A DNA stretch of 64,000 bases from Doryteuthis pealeii (lineage: Eukaryota; Mollusca; Cephalopoda; Myopsida; Loliginidae), in contig CM042138.1 in NCBI GenBank assembly GCA_023376005.1, forward strand, positions 99,872,994-99,936,993, given 5' to 3'. Position numbers and translations under genes: made by a program. The notes under the pieces were generated by a model. The model was not told the origin of the DNA. It saw only the letters and a program-made list of their open reading frames with translations, and ran no database searches. Of this stretch, positions 43,969-56,290 are shown in pieces. Each line of letters starts with the position of its first letter. Position 1 is the stretch's first letter.

Positions 43969-44580
43969 ATCTTATTATAATGGAGATTGTGTATCTGTCT
44001 GTAACCGAAACTATATCACTACTCAAGTCACAATTCCCTTAGTTATTTACATCCCATTCTCCATGATTTTATTTTTATCTAACCCTCAATTACTAATAAA
44101 ATAGTCTTTTATACTGTTGGACTTATTTGCATATTAATAAAATGCAATTGTATTTATATATACAACAAAATAGCGGTTTACAGTGTGAATGGGAAGGCTA
44201 ATTTGCATATTGGTATAAAAATTTGATTTTAATAAATATCTGCTTAGTATTATGGATTGGTAATTGTTTGGTTTTATACTAATGAATATGAGCAAAAATC
44301 TCTTCAATAAGTCTTAAATGAAATCCTTTAACAAGAAGAAATAACTGAAATTTTATTATTCACTTCCTATTTTAACTAAATAGTTAAATTAGGAAAATGT
44401 ATCAATGAAAGTCGGGAGTAATGAAAGAGTAAGTTTCAGTTGTTCTATTTATCTATTATACCCATCTCTGTTTCAAATGTTTTTATCTACATTTTTATTT
44501 AATTTCATTCGCCATTCTAATTTAATATAATATTTTATTACATTAAATACTTGCACCCGGAGGGTGCATATATTTACTAG
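43969..44580 (+). mobile_element. Non-autonomous Helitron, first of a tandem pair
   Basis: Element proper 43970-44580: TCTTATTATAATGG start, GCACCC-GGA-GGGTGC hairpin at 44553-44567, CTAG end at 44577-44580. The base before it (43969) is A, as in the A/T target rule. No coding capacity. Confidence 0.8.
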
Positions 44581-45212
44581 TCTTATTATAATGGAGATTG
44601 TGTGTTTTTCTGTCTGTAACCGAAACTAATTACTACTCAAGTTACAATTCCCTTAATTATTTACGTCTCCATGGTTTCATTCTTTTAAACCTTCAGTTAT
44701 TAATAAAAATTGTTTTACATTATTAATACTGTTGACCATATCTACGTACTAATAACATGCAATTGTATTTATATATACAACAAAATAGCAGTTTACAGTT
44801 TGAACGAGAAGGCTAATTTGCATATTGCTATTTAACATTTTATTTTAATAAATATGTGCTTGGTATTATTGATTTCTAATTGTTTGGTTTTATCTTAAGA
44901 AATATAAACAAAATCTTGTGGATAAATCTTAAAATAAATTTATTTACAAGAAGAAATAACTGTAATATTATCCTTTACTTCCTATTTTAACTAAATAGTT
45001 AAATTAGGAAAATTTACCAATGAAAGAGGGGAGTAATGGAAAATGATGGAATAGTTAGTTTCAAAGTTGTTCTATTTTTCGATAATACCCCCTCTGTTCC
45101 CAATCTTTTTATCTGCATTCTTATGCAGTTTATTAGCCTTTCTAATTTAATATGATATTTTATTATATCAAAACTTAAATACTTGCACCCAGAGGGTGCA
45201 TATATTTGCTAG
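44581..45212 (+). mobile_element. Non-autonomous Helitron, second of a tandem pair
   Basis: Starts TCTTATTATAATGG immediately after the CTAG of the first element. Hairpin GCACCC-AGA-GGGTGC, end TTTGCTAG at 45212, next base T. Its sequence is closer to 31270-31897 (reverse) than to its upstream neighbour. Confidence 0.8.
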
Positions 45213-45300
45213 TATATATAATGGAGATTCAGTCTATTTGTCTGTAACTGAAACTATGTAACTGCTTAGATTACACAGTAATTTCAGGAATTAAGTTTAA
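45213..45300 (+). mobile_element. Helitron 5'-end fragment
   Basis: 'aatggagattcagtctattt', 'gtctgtaactgaaactatg' match the first 50 bp of the family; the rest is missing. Confidence 0.5.
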
Positions 45301-46130
45301 CAATGAGTATTTGAATCATAATCAATACCATTACTACATGAAATAGTGTACACCAGTATTATATATATATATATTTGGTCAGACAGAGGAATAACTAAAT
45401 ATACAAAGATAAATGTTTCTCAGGAATGTTTTGACAACCTTATTGTACTCCTCGTATATATGAACAACATAGGCAATATTTGAGGCATATTAAGATGCTT
45501 GAGAGCTATCACGAGAAATGTTTGAGAAGAATCCTGAAGATTTACTGACAGGATTTTGTACCTGATACAGAAATTTTGAAGAATTCTGGCTGAGTGAGTA
45601 TAGAATGTTTGATAATCAAGAATTAAATGTGTTGGGTAGGACACTTTGCTCACATGAATGAAAATAATCCTCTTAAATGCTTTTCTATGGTGAGCTCACT
45701 TATGGAAATATCAATTATATATATGTATATATGATTAAAAATTGAGGAAATACAGATAAAACACAAAACTTTATACAAACAATATTTCGCCTAGGTAAGT
45801 AACAAAGCTTTGTCAGATTTATTTGAGACTACTCAGATGTCTCAAATAAATCTGTTATCATGAATTATCATCCTGCCTTTCATTACATATATACATTATT
45901 CATACGTACATGTATATATTAGGTTGTTTGGAACAATAATGGGCCAATTCTAAATTTAAAGGTTTGATAATATTGGTTCTCATTTTCAAAACCAACATAT
46001 AAAAGCACATAGCTACACAAATGTACATTATATACATACATACATAATTATATATATATATATACTAATTTACATACATACATAATTATACATATATATA
46101 TATACTAATTTACATTATATGTCTACATAC

Positions 46131-46171
<41 letters not shown>

Positions 46172-46210
46172 GTTCGAATTGCATCTTTAGGTATCCATTG
46201 TTATATATAA
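45301..46210. other. AT-rich segment of the tandem block
   Basis: Holds a minus-strand frame of 77 codons (45420-45653) that recurs unchanged in all three block copies (also 51676-51909, 58... region), with no recognised domain. A segment near 45783-45835 on the minus strand has CTGACAAAGC...GCGAAAT, a hammerhead-like relic. TA/ATAC microsatellites at 46030-46166. Confidence 0.35.
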
Positions 46211-46454
46211 AAGTAAAGTCGTCAGGGTGGCCTAAAGACGGTATCAACCAGACTGCGAGTGAGTTTATCCCCATTTCACTAGCGCTAGACCAACGAGATT
46301 GTTTTTGGTATCTGAGGTGGAGTGCCAAACCTACCATCAGCTCCTCACTTCACAGATCCCTGTGCTACTGATATGCTGAGTTGGTGTGGGCCAGTATCAA
46401 ACCAGGAACCTTGTAGTTTCTAGTCAGACGCTCTACCAACTGAGCTATGCACAC
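46211..46454 (-). repeat. SINE-A copy
   Basis: Complete minus-strand order from 'cgtcagggtggcctaaagac' to 'cgctctaccaactgagctat'. Confidence 0.8.
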
Positions 46455-47330
46455 AAGCAACACATTTATTATTAATGCCTTCCCATGGTGCACTTTTAAA
46501 ATTCAATCAAATATTTTTTTCATATTTGATATTATACAAAATCTTTCCTGCATACAGAAAAGCTGGTGTTAAAAAATTAAGATAAAATAAATAAAACATC
46601 CTAATAAACAAAAGTGAAAAAAAAAAAAACTTGTTTAAAAATAAAAAAACAAAATAAAAAAAAGACTAAAACTAAGTATCTTGTTAAGACGATTAACAAA
46701 CGATTGCGAATCTAATTATTGCTTGAAAGATAATGAAATTTAAGTTTTCAGAGCTTTTCTAATTATCAGACTTTTGCCATAGAACCAAGAAACGTTTTTT
46801 TTGTTTTTGTTTTTGTTTTTCCTCGAGGCATTGAAAGGCCTACTTAAGCAGGCAGAGTTTCAATTTATTATATTCAACAGATATCTTTCGACTGAAATGA
46901 ATCCTCTTTGTTTAAATATACGAGCTGGTTTGAAATCATTTTGAGCAGTCATCAGGAAGAGACAGAAAAATACTTGTGAAAAAAGACTTTTTTTTTTTAC
47001 ATACACTATTCAACCTTTAAATCAAATTTTACTTGCACCAGTTCAGAAAAAAAAAGTGTCACTTTATATCTGTGGCTATCAAACTATGTCTTTCAACTGT
47101 CTCTTAAGCACACTATATAAATATTTCCAGGGCGTCCTATTGTATTAGTTAGCAAGCTAGTCTTACTGATCTATTATGACTGAATTGTGAGCTTGATTGT
47201 TGCAGGATGCCCCATACTTATGGGTTTATTTCATGCCTAGAGGTTAGGTTGGTTGGTTGGTTGGTGTTTAATGGTATATCAACCCTTGTGAATTGTTTAA
47301 TACTTAGTGTTCCTGATTAACGAGATAGAA
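46455..47330. other. AT-rich spacer
   Basis: Homopolymer-rich; nothing recognised. Ends with (TTGG)n and a repeat C/D-like 'atggtatatcaacccttgtg'. Confidence 0.3.
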
Positions 47331-47650
47331 CCAAGATGGAAGCAGAAGATAGCAGACTTTGAAGATATAAGAAACAAGGAGGAAGTTGTTTTTCAAAAAG
47401 CACTTTGTCGCTGTCTCGCATCGGTCGACTGCTTCTGCTGACTGCCCAGCGCTCCAGTCCCCCAACATCCGGGCACATCAGTTGAACCTTGCGTCCGTGC
47501 AACGCACAATTCACGTGCATTCGGATGGACGCGTGTAGGCACCAACATCCGGGCACCTTAATTGCACCTCGCGTCCATCCAGTGCCTAAATTGCATTTGT
47601 TTTTGCATGCAGGAGGACGCGGGTTCGATCCCGGCAGGTAAGACAAAGTC
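47331..47650. repeat. GC-rich segment with 80-bp duplication and tRNA-like end
   Basis: 'aacatccgggcac' occurs at 47464 and 47544 with similar following sequence. The segment ends 'ggttcgatcccggcaggt', which looks like a tRNA T-arm/B box. CpG-rich against its AT-rich surroundings. A minus-strand 109-codon frame spans it but resembles no family I know. Possibly a SINE fused to another sequence. Confidence 0.4.
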
Positions 47651-47768
47651 TTGCTCTTTTTCGTTCTCCGTCACAAATACCAAATCTTATTCTTTTATAT
47701 CTATGATTTGTTTAACTTCATGTGTGTATTAATAGAAATAATTTCCATTAACATTACATGTATAAATA

Positions 47769-48010
47769 AGTCGTCGGGCGGCCTAATGTCGGTATCAGCC
47801 AATCAGCGAGGAAGTCTATCCCCTTTTCAATAGCGCTAGACCAAGGAGATTATTTTAGGTCTGAGGTGGGGGCGCCACACCACCATCAGCTCCTCACTTT
47901 ACCGCACAGATCCCTGTGCTACTCATATGCTGAGTTGGCGAGGGCCAGTATCGAACCAGAAACCTTGGGATTCCTAGCTGAACGCTCTCTACCGACTGAG
48001 CTAAACCGCC
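47769..48010 (-). repeat. SINE-A copy
   Basis: Minus-strand order from 'gtcgggcggcctaatgtcgg' to 'accgactgagctaaaccg'. Confidence 0.8.
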
Positions 48011-48130
48011 TTAAACCAATGGTTGAACTTCTGCCACTGCTTTCTAACACCTTTAAGATAAAAAGGCTTGTGTATTTGTTATAAGAGCAATTTGAAGAAT
48101 ACATTTGGGATGTAATCATAAAGGTGAAAT

Positions 48131-48342
48131 TGGAGCATGTGGTGTAATGGTTATCGTTATAAGAAATGGATTTCGCGGGACGAATTCAAATCCTGGAAGA
48201 GACTGTGTTGCATTTCACATAGCACTTTTGAAAGGTATGAATCCAACTATTCTCCCTCCAGCAATGGGTAAATAGTAGGGCAGACTGGACTCTTTAACCT
48301 GTTAAACTCTGTTTCAAAAACTGATCTTGTGTCACATCCTAC
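48131..48342 (+). repeat. SINE-B copy split by a solo LTR
   Basis: Head 'gtggtgtaatggttatcgtt' to 'gtgtcacatcctac'. Its tail 'ctactcgtgtagaagggtta' resumes at 48838 after the LTR. Confidence 0.8.
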
Positions 48343-48837
48343 TGTTACATAATTATTAGATCCCTAATAATTATATAAGGTAGTATAGAAACATAATGGC
48401 GATTAGTGCAGCTGATGGCCTTGAGAGTGAGTGACGGTGTTTGACCTCACTCTCACCTTGCCTTCCGGGGATAAATCATGAGAACCGGAAGGCATGGAAG
48501 ACCCTGTCTTCCGGTTTAAGGATAGTAAATTTAAGTCAGAAGTTAGAAGCTGAGCTTGTAGGATGTGCACAGATGTCTGGGTTGGGGATTTGGAAATAAA
48601 GTAACATCAACGTAAATCGAAGTCTTGTGTTTATTACCTAAAAACTAACAATGACACAGGGCTTCTGATAACGAGAAATCCCCATAGAAGACCAGACCCG
48701 AAGTCCCCAAGAAAGTCCAGAACTTAGAAGAGACCAGACCAAGATAGATGAAGATAGAACCAAAGCCGGCCAGAAGAATAGATGTCCAAGATATAGAAGC
48801 AAGTAAGAAGTAAAGAAGTAATGAAGGGTATACAACA
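48343..48837 (+). repeat. Solo LTR, CTAC target duplication
   Basis: A 495-bp unit from TGTTACATAATT to GTATACAACA, flanked by CTAC (48339-48342, 48838-48841). Palindrome ATAATTATTAG...CTAATAATTAT at its start, AATAAA at 48595-48600. Removing it and one CTAC rebuilds an intact SINE-B tail. Confidence 0.75.
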
Positions 48838-48869
48838 CTACTCGTGTAGAAGGGTTAGTAAATATGGAA

Positions 48870-50100
48870 TTGTTAAATGAAAATTTTTTTTCTATGCTTC
48901 TAAAATCTTGTTCAGAATCAATCAAAATTGAAAAGGCAACATCACATTGCTATTTTGAAGAGTTGCCAAACTAATAAGTTAACCTTTGACATACTCAATA
49001 AGCTTAATGCACCCAGCAATCTTAGGCAATGAAAGCAGATTTTTGTGCTTGTTCAAATACTTGTGAGTAGTACTTTCTATAGAGTATGCCTCTAAAGTAG
49101 AAAGTACTGTTCATATTGATTTGAAGCAAACTCGGTTCAAATACTTATAGGCAATACTATATATATATATTATATATATATTATATATATATATCCTGAA
49201 ATTTTGGATTCCTAAGTTTTAATTACTGCGATTTTTTTCCTGCAATTTTTAACGTGATTTGACCTTTATATATATATATATATATATATTATATAATATT
49301 ACGAAATCCTTCCACATGAGTAGAATGTGATACAAGGTCAAATCACAAAAAAAAAAATCAGCCAAAAAAATTAGAGTAATTAAAACTTGGGAATACAAAA
49401 TTTCAGGATTGCAAGTCCAGATTTGGCCAAGAATGATTTTAATTTGCTCATGGAGTTGGCCTGGTTCCAAAATGGTATTATATATTGGGGTACAGCATCT
49501 AGGAATAAAGTTGAAAAATGTGACACACTGTCACACAGACATTTGCATTTATCATTAGAGATAATAATAAAGAAATACAAATTTCTGAGCCACTTGAAAT
49601 ATTAAAAACCAAACGTCTACAAACAACTATGTTAACACATTAGGCATATCTCTATTAATAATGGAGATTCGGTCTCCATTTGTCTGTAACTGAAAGTATA
49701 TCACTGCTTATGTCAACAATAAAAAAAATCATCAATACATAGAATAAAGAACAACCCTGTAATCAGTTTTAAAAATCATTTTTTACTCTCACTTTTTTTC
49801 AGTACCAAAAGGTTAACTAAGAAGTTTACAAATAAATAAATAAATACCCACGATTTGGTGTAAAATTTATGTGTAAAATATTCAAAATAATTATCTAATT
49901 AATAATTGATAAATGCCCACAACATTTTATTTGAGGGGGACAGATCTAAGTTTCCATTTCAAATTGTTTTATTTTTTTATTCTTTTAATAAATTTTATGA
50001 TTTTACTTACTTAAGATATAAACACCCTAACATTGAATTTTCAACTCCCCACTCCTCAGTCATTATCTTTCAAAAATTAATTTTTACACTGCCCGTGGGT
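48870..50100. other. AT-rich segment of the block
   Basis: TA microsatellites near 49160-49190 and 49265-49290, a SINE-B minus tail fragment (about 49305-49345), and a Helitron-like 5' start 'taataatggagattcggtct' at about 49658. No gene. Confidence 0.35.
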
Positions 50101-50107
50101 AGCGACC

Positions 50108-50580
50108 CATGATGCTTAAGGACGGAATCCTGGTAGATGAGCTGTCCATGACATGCAACACTCCACTTAGGCCCTTACTTAGGCTAGATAGGTGGTTGGT
50201 GAGGCCCCCTCCGATTAATCGACTGGTCACATCAAGCCCTAGCACCTATATGATTGTTCCAACCCTATTGCCCATATGGCAATCCCAGTTCTTTTTATCA
50301 TATATGTGTTAGAAAGCAGTGGTTGAGGGTCTTCATGTCCTGGGAATGACTATCTGATGGTGATGTTTCAGTTCTGGGGTAATGGGGAGTACCCCTTCAT
50401 TGCCATTGCTCCCTGGTCCACACTGACCCAGAGTGGTAGTACCTGTTAGGGTCCCATCTATAGGTTAAATAGAAAAATGTGTTTATAAAAAAAAATTGAG
50501 TATCTATAAAAAATGAATTTATTTCAAAACTTTGTGAGCATTAAATGACCCACCAAAGTTGATATGCCATAAAACAATAC
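50108..50580 (-). repeat. Repeat C copy
   Basis: Inverted C order: 'catgatgcttaaggacgg', 'cgactggtcacatcaagccc', 'ccagagtggtagtacctgtt', 'gatatgccataaaac'. Confidence 0.7.
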
Positions 50581-51120
50581 ACACAAACAAACAAACAAGT
50601 TCATTTTGTATATTTTTGGTATATAAAAAGAACATTTGTTTGTTGATTTCAAAATTTGTGTTTTTTTTTAATTCTAATATCCCGATCAGTGTTTTCCTTC
50701 TCGTTTTTTTTTTTTTAATTTTATTATTCTGGGGTTATTTTCTTTTTAGTAGCCCAGACAGTAGCCATCTTGACTTTAAACAGTCAAACCTTTAATATAT
50801 AATAAAAGGAATAAAAGTCATATCCCTGTCAAAGTCCCCAACCATTTACCTCACTGGTCACCTCCTCCATATATTTAAAACCAATTCATTCATACCCCTC
50901 AGGCATAATGGTAAGTAAACTTGCCTGCAAACCCAATTTGTTGTAAGTTTAATCCTCAGTGGACATTCAATTCATGTGACCCTATAGCAGATAAAGCTAA
51001 AATTAGTAAATGATTATATTAGAATGTTTGGAGGCACTTATCACAAAATAGTTATTGTCAAAGAAAATGGATTCAGCTAGCTAAGTTCAAATTCTAAATA
51101 AATCTGTTGGTATTTCACTT
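50581..51120. other. AT-rich spacer
   Basis: Nothing recognised; homopolymer T runs. Confidence 0.3.
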
Positions 51121-51121
51121 C

Positions 51122-51400
51122 ATACGAGGTTTGGTTTCTTTGTTTAATGGCATATCAAGCATTGTGGGTTATTTAATGCACAGTAACAAACACTATATAT
51201 ACTTTTTCCCTATATATACATACATTTAATACAGTTTAATTTATAAATTAGGTTTGTTTGTTTAATGGCAAATTAACCTAGTTTGATCATTTAATCAATT
51301 AAAAAGCTATTCTTGTAGAATAACAGTAGGAGTACTATTTAGCCTGTAGCTGGAAGGATGATGTGATTCATACCTTTCCCAAGAGTATTAGTCCAAAAGT
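51122..51400 (+). repeat. Repeat D copy, truncated at block boundary
   Basis: 'gcatatcaagcattgtgggt' to 'gagtattagtccaaaagt'. The equivalent copy at 63592 continues past this point. Confidence 0.7.
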
Positions 51401-51584
51401 CCCTATATATACATACATTTGATACAGTTTAATTTATAAATTAGGTTTTTTTTGTTTAAATGGCAAATTAACCTAGTTTGATCATTTAATAAAAAAGCTA
51501 TTCTTATAGAAGAACAGTAGCAGTACTATTTAGCCTATAGCTGAAAGGATGATGTGGTTCATACCTTTCCCAAGAGTATTAGTC
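51401..51584 (+). repeat. Duplicate of 51208-51400 at the copy 1/copy 2 junction
   Basis: About 185 bp starting 'ccctatatatacatacattt' repeats 51208-51400 with roughly 5% differences, including an expanded T run, then switches to sequence homologous to 45328. Confidence 0.85.
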
Positions 51585-52465
51585 CCATTACTACATGAAA
51601 ATAGTGTACACCAGTATTATATATATATATATTTGGTCAGACAGAGGAATAACTAAATTACAAAGATAAATGTTCTCAGGAATGTTTTGACAACCTTATT
51701 GTACTCCTCGTATATATGAACAACATAGGCAATATTTGAGGCATATTAAGATGCTTGAGAGCTATCACGAGAAATGTTTGAGAAGAATCCTGAAGATTTA
51801 CTGACAGGATTTTGTACCTGATACAGAAATTTTGAAGAATTCTGGCTGAGTGAGTATAGAATGTTTGATAATCAAGAATTAAATGTGTTGGGTAGGACAC
51901 TTTGCTCACATGAATGAAATAATCCTCTTAAATGCTTTTCTATGGTGAGCTCACTTATGGAAAATATCAATTATATATTGTATATATGATTAAAAATTGA
52001 GGAAATACAGATAAAACACAAAACTTTATACAAACAATATTTCGCCTAGGTAAGTAACAAAGCTTTGTCAGATTTATTTGAGACTACTCAGATGTCTCAA
52101 ATTAACTGTTATCATGAATTATCATCCTGCCTTTCAATACATATATACATTATTCATACGTACATGTATATATAGGTTGTGGAACAATAATGGGCCACAT
52201 TCTAAATTTAAAGGTTGATATATTGTTCTCATTTCAAAACCAACATATAAAGCACATAGCTACACAAATGTCATTATATACAACATACATATTAATCATA
52301 TAAATATAACTACAATTATACATACATACATAATTATACAAAAATATATAATATACTAATTACATATATGTCTACACATAATATATATATATATAATATA
52401 TATTATATAATTATATATATACATGTTCGAATATGCATCTTTAGGTATCCATTGTTATATATAAA

Positions 52466-52708
52466 AGTAAAGTCGTCAGGGTGGCCTAAAGACGGTATCA
52501 AACAGACTGCGAGTGAGTTTATCCCCATTTCACTAGCGCTAGACCAACGAGATTGTTTTTGGTATCTGAGGTGGAGTGCCAAACCTACCATCAGCTCCTC
52601 ACTTCACAGATCCCTGTGCTACTGATATGCTGAGTTGGTGTGGGCCAGTATCAAAACAGGAACCTTGTAGTTTCTAGTCAGACGCTCTACCAACTGAGCT
52701 ATGCACAC
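52466..52708 (-). repeat. SINE-A copy (block copy 2)
   Basis: Equivalent of 46211-46454. Confidence 0.8.
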
Positions 52709-54010
52709 AAGCAACACATTTATTATTAATGCCTTCCCATGGTGCACTTTTAAAATTCAATCAAATATTTTTTTCATATTTGATATTATACAAAATCTTT
52801 CCTGCATACAGAAAGCTGGTGAAAAAATTAAGATAAAATAAATAAAACATCCTAATAAACAAAAGTGAAAAAAAAAAAAACTTGTTTAAAAATAAAAAAA
52901 CAAATAAAAAAAAGACTAAAACTAAGTATCTTGTTAAGACGATTAACAAACGATTGCGAATCTAATTATTGCTTGAAAGATAATGAAATTTAAGTTTCAG
53001 AGCTTTTCTAATTATCAGACTTTTGCCATAGAACCAAGAAACGTTTTTTTTTTTGTTTTTTTTCCTCGAGGCATTGAAAGGCCTACTTAAGCAGGCAGAG
53101 TTTCAATTTATTATATTCAACAGATATCTTTCGACTGAAATGAATCCTCTTTGTTTAAATATACGAGCTGGTTTGAAATTCATTTGAGCAGTCATCAGGA
53201 AGAGACAGAAAAATACTTGTGAAAAAAGACTTTTTTTTTTTACATACACTATTCAACCTTTAAATCAAATTTTACTTGCACCAGTTCAGAAAAAAAAAGT
53301 GTCACTTATATCTGTGGCTATCAAACTATGTCTTTCAACTGTCTCTTAAGCACACTATATAAATATTTCCAGGGCGTCCTATTGTATTAGTTAGCAAGCT
53401 AGTCTTACTGATCTTATATGACTGAATTGTGAGCTTGATTGTTGCAGGATGCCCCATACTTATGGGTTTATTTCATGCCTAGAGGTTAGGTTGGTTGGTT
53501 GGTTGGTGTTTAATGGTATATCAACCCTTGTGAATTGTTTAATACTTAGTGTTCCTGATTAACGAGATAGAACCAAGATGGAAGCAGAAGATAGCAGACT
53601 TTGAAGATATAAGAAACAAGGAGGAAGTTGTTTTTCAAAAAGCACTTTGTCGCTGTCTCGCATCGGTCGACTGCTTCTGCTGACTGCCCAGCGCTCCAGT
53701 CCCCCAACATCCGGGCACATCAGTTGAACCTTGCGTCCGTGCAACGCACAATTCACGTGCATTCGGATGGACGCGTGTAGGCACCAACATCCGGGCACCT
53801 TAATTGCACCTCGCGTCCATCCAGTGCCTAAATTGCATTTGTTTTTGCATGCAGGAGGACGCGGGTTCGATCCCGGCAGGTAAGACAAAGTCTTGCTCTT
53901 TTTCGTTCTCCGTCACAAATACCAAATCTTATTCTTTTATATCTATGATTGTTTTAACTTCATGTGTGTATTAATAGAAATAATATTCCATTAACATTAC
54001 ATGTATAAAT

Positions 54011-54250
54011 AAGTCGTCGGCGGCCCTAATGTCGGTATCAGCCAATCAGCGAGGAAGTCTATCCCCCTTTCAATAGCGCTAGACCAAGGAGATTATTTTA
54101 GGTCTGAGGTGGGCGCCACACCCCACCATCAGCTCCTCACTTTACCGCACAGATCCCTTGCTACTCATATTGCTGAGTTGGCGAGGGCCAGTATCGAACC
54201 AGAAACCTTGGGATTCCTAGCTGAACGCTCTACCGACTGAGCTAAACCGG
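54011..54250 (-). repeat. SINE-A copy (block copy 2)
   Basis: Equivalent of 47769-48010, with several single-base indels. Confidence 0.8.
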
Positions 54251-54370
54251 CTTAAACCAATGGTTGAACTTCTGCACTGCTTTCTAACACCTTTAAGATA
54301 AAAAGGCTTGTGTATTTGTTATAAGAGCAATTTGAAGAATACATTTGGAGTGTAATCATAAAGGTGAAAT

Positions 54371-54576
54371 TGGAGCATGTGTGTAATGGTTATCGTTATA
54401 AGAAATGGATTTCGCGGGACGAATTCAAATCCTGGAAGAGACTGTTGCATTTCACATAGCACTTTTGAAAGGTATGAATCCAACTTCTCCCTCCAGCAAT
54501 GGGTAAATAGTAGGGCAGACTGGACTCTTTAACCTGTAAACTCTGTTTCAAAAACTGATCTTGTGTCACATCCTAC
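54371..54576 (+). repeat. SINE-B copy split by LTR (block copy 2)
   Basis: Equivalent of 48131-48342. Confidence 0.8.
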
Positions 54577-55069
54577 TGTTACATAATTATTAGATCCCTA
54601 ATAATTATATAAGGTAGTATAGAAACATAATGGCGATTAGTGCAGCTGATGGCCTTGAGAGTGAGTGACGGTGTTTGACCTCACTCTCACCTTGCCTTCC
54701 GGGATAAATCATGAGAACCGGAAGCATGGAAGACCCTGTCTTCCGGTTTAAGGATAGTAAATTTAAGTCAGAAGTTAGAAGCTGAGCTTGTAGGATGTGC
54801 ACAGATGTTCGGGTTGGGGATTTGGAAATAAAGTAACATCAACGTAAATCGAAGTCTTGTGTTTATTACCTAAAAACTAACAATGACACAGGGCTTCTGA
54901 TAACGAGAAATCCCCATAGAAGACCAGACCCGAAGTCCCCAAGAAAGTCCAGAACTTAGAAGAGACCAGACCAAGATAGATGAAGATAGAACCAAAGCCG
55001 GCCAGAAGAATAGATGTCCAAGATATAGAAGCAAGTAAGAAGTAAAGAAGTAATGAAGGGTATACAACA
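54577..55069 (+). repeat. Solo LTR (block copy 2)
   Basis: Equivalent of 48343-48837, same CTAC flanks. Confidence 0.75.
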
Positions 55070-55430
55070 CTACTCGTTAGAAGGGTTAGTAAATATGGAA
55101 TTGTAAATGAAAATTTTTTTTCTATGCTTCTAAAATCTTGTTCAGAATCAATCAAAATTGAAAAGGCAACATCACATTGCTATTTTGAAGAGTTGCCAAA
55201 CTAATAAGTTAACCTTTGACATCTCAATAAGCTTAATGCACCCAGCAATCTTAGGCAATGAAAGCAGATTTTGTGCTTGTTCAAATACTTGTGAGTAGTA
55301 CTTTCTATAGAGTATCCGGCAAGTTGGGTCTTACTTGTTGGATTCTTGCTCTGAATGTAGGCCTTAGTTTTATTAAAAAAACTTCACATGAAATAAAGAA
55401 AATGTTATCACTTTTTGACTCACCCTCATA

Positions 55431-56290
55431 TACAGGGTGTTCAGGAGAAATTTGACAGTTTCATAAAGAAAAAGAAAAAGTAACTACAAAATTTAATGGA
55501 TTGTAAAGAAATTCAACCGACACAGAAATTACACTACTGTCAACAAGTTTCACTCAAAATAACCACTCGATCACAGCCTCAATCCTGCTCCGGAACCTGG
55601 AACAAGCTACAGTTACAGTTACCCTGGGAAGGTCTCAAAAACTACCTTAATTCTGTCAATTTACTGGGCTTTTGTAGTACTGGCATGGTGATTGGTGTCT
55701 TTCTCAACAGTGCCACATACATAATAATCGATGGGGTTAAGATCTGGGGAGTTCGGAGGCCAAACATTGGGACTGTGTAGTCATAAAATTTGCCGACAAT
55801 CATTTTTTACTTTTCCCAGAGGTGTGACAGGGGGCCGAATCCTGCTGCCATACATATGGCCTACCATTGGCTACCCTTGTTATCCAGGGCTTGACTACAG
55901 TGTTTAGCAACTCCACTTTTTTCTGCAGATTTTGAGGAATTCTGCTGTATGAACGCAATCAGATCATCTGTTATGTTCTTTCTCATAGCCACAGCCTCAT
56001 AGTCTCCATTGCAATTCTCCAGTTCATGCCTGATTGTTTTTACAGAGTTCAGGAGCATTGGGTAGCAACCATAATCTCCTTATTTTGATGGTCGGCATAG
56101 ATCATCAGGATACAAGTTATTCTCTTCCATGATTCAGGTGGGCTCCAGTCATCCATTCTATCTGCCATCACGTATATGAATGAAGAAGGATCTATGCTTT
56201 TAAATGATGTGCAGTGTGCATCAATAATTTCAGCCTACAGAGAAAAATAACCAAATATAAATATGTCAAATTTATCCTGAACACCCTGTA
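55431..56290 (-). mobile_element. Tc1/mariner-type element (block copy 3)
   Basis: Equivalent of 42944-43805 with the same internal deletion. One-base differences shift its short open frames relative to copy 1. Confidence 0.8.

Larger units (their letters stand above)
42831..51400. repeat. Large tandem block, copy 1 (about 8.57 kb)
   Basis: Collinear and nearly identical to 55318-63869, including all nested elements. Its 45328-49087 part recurs a third time at 51585-55315. It starts inside the 42401-42943 mariner and ends inside repeat D. Confidence 0.95.
51585..55315. repeat. Large tandem block, copy 2 (partial, about 3.73 kb)
   Basis: Equivalent to 45328-49087. It has more one-base losses and microsatellite differences than the other two copies, for example in 52160-52430 and 54000-54160. 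Confidence 0.95.

Noticed and set aside
45420..45653. 77-codon minus-strand frame repeated identically at 51676-51909 and 57910-58143
   Set aside because: Its conservation is explained by the large tandem duplication, not by selection. No domain or start context.
47317..47646. 109-codon minus-strand frame, also present at 53559-53888
   Set aside because: Overlaps repeat-like CpG-rich sequence. Copy 3 has frame-breaking differences, and the identity in copy 2 reflects recent duplication.
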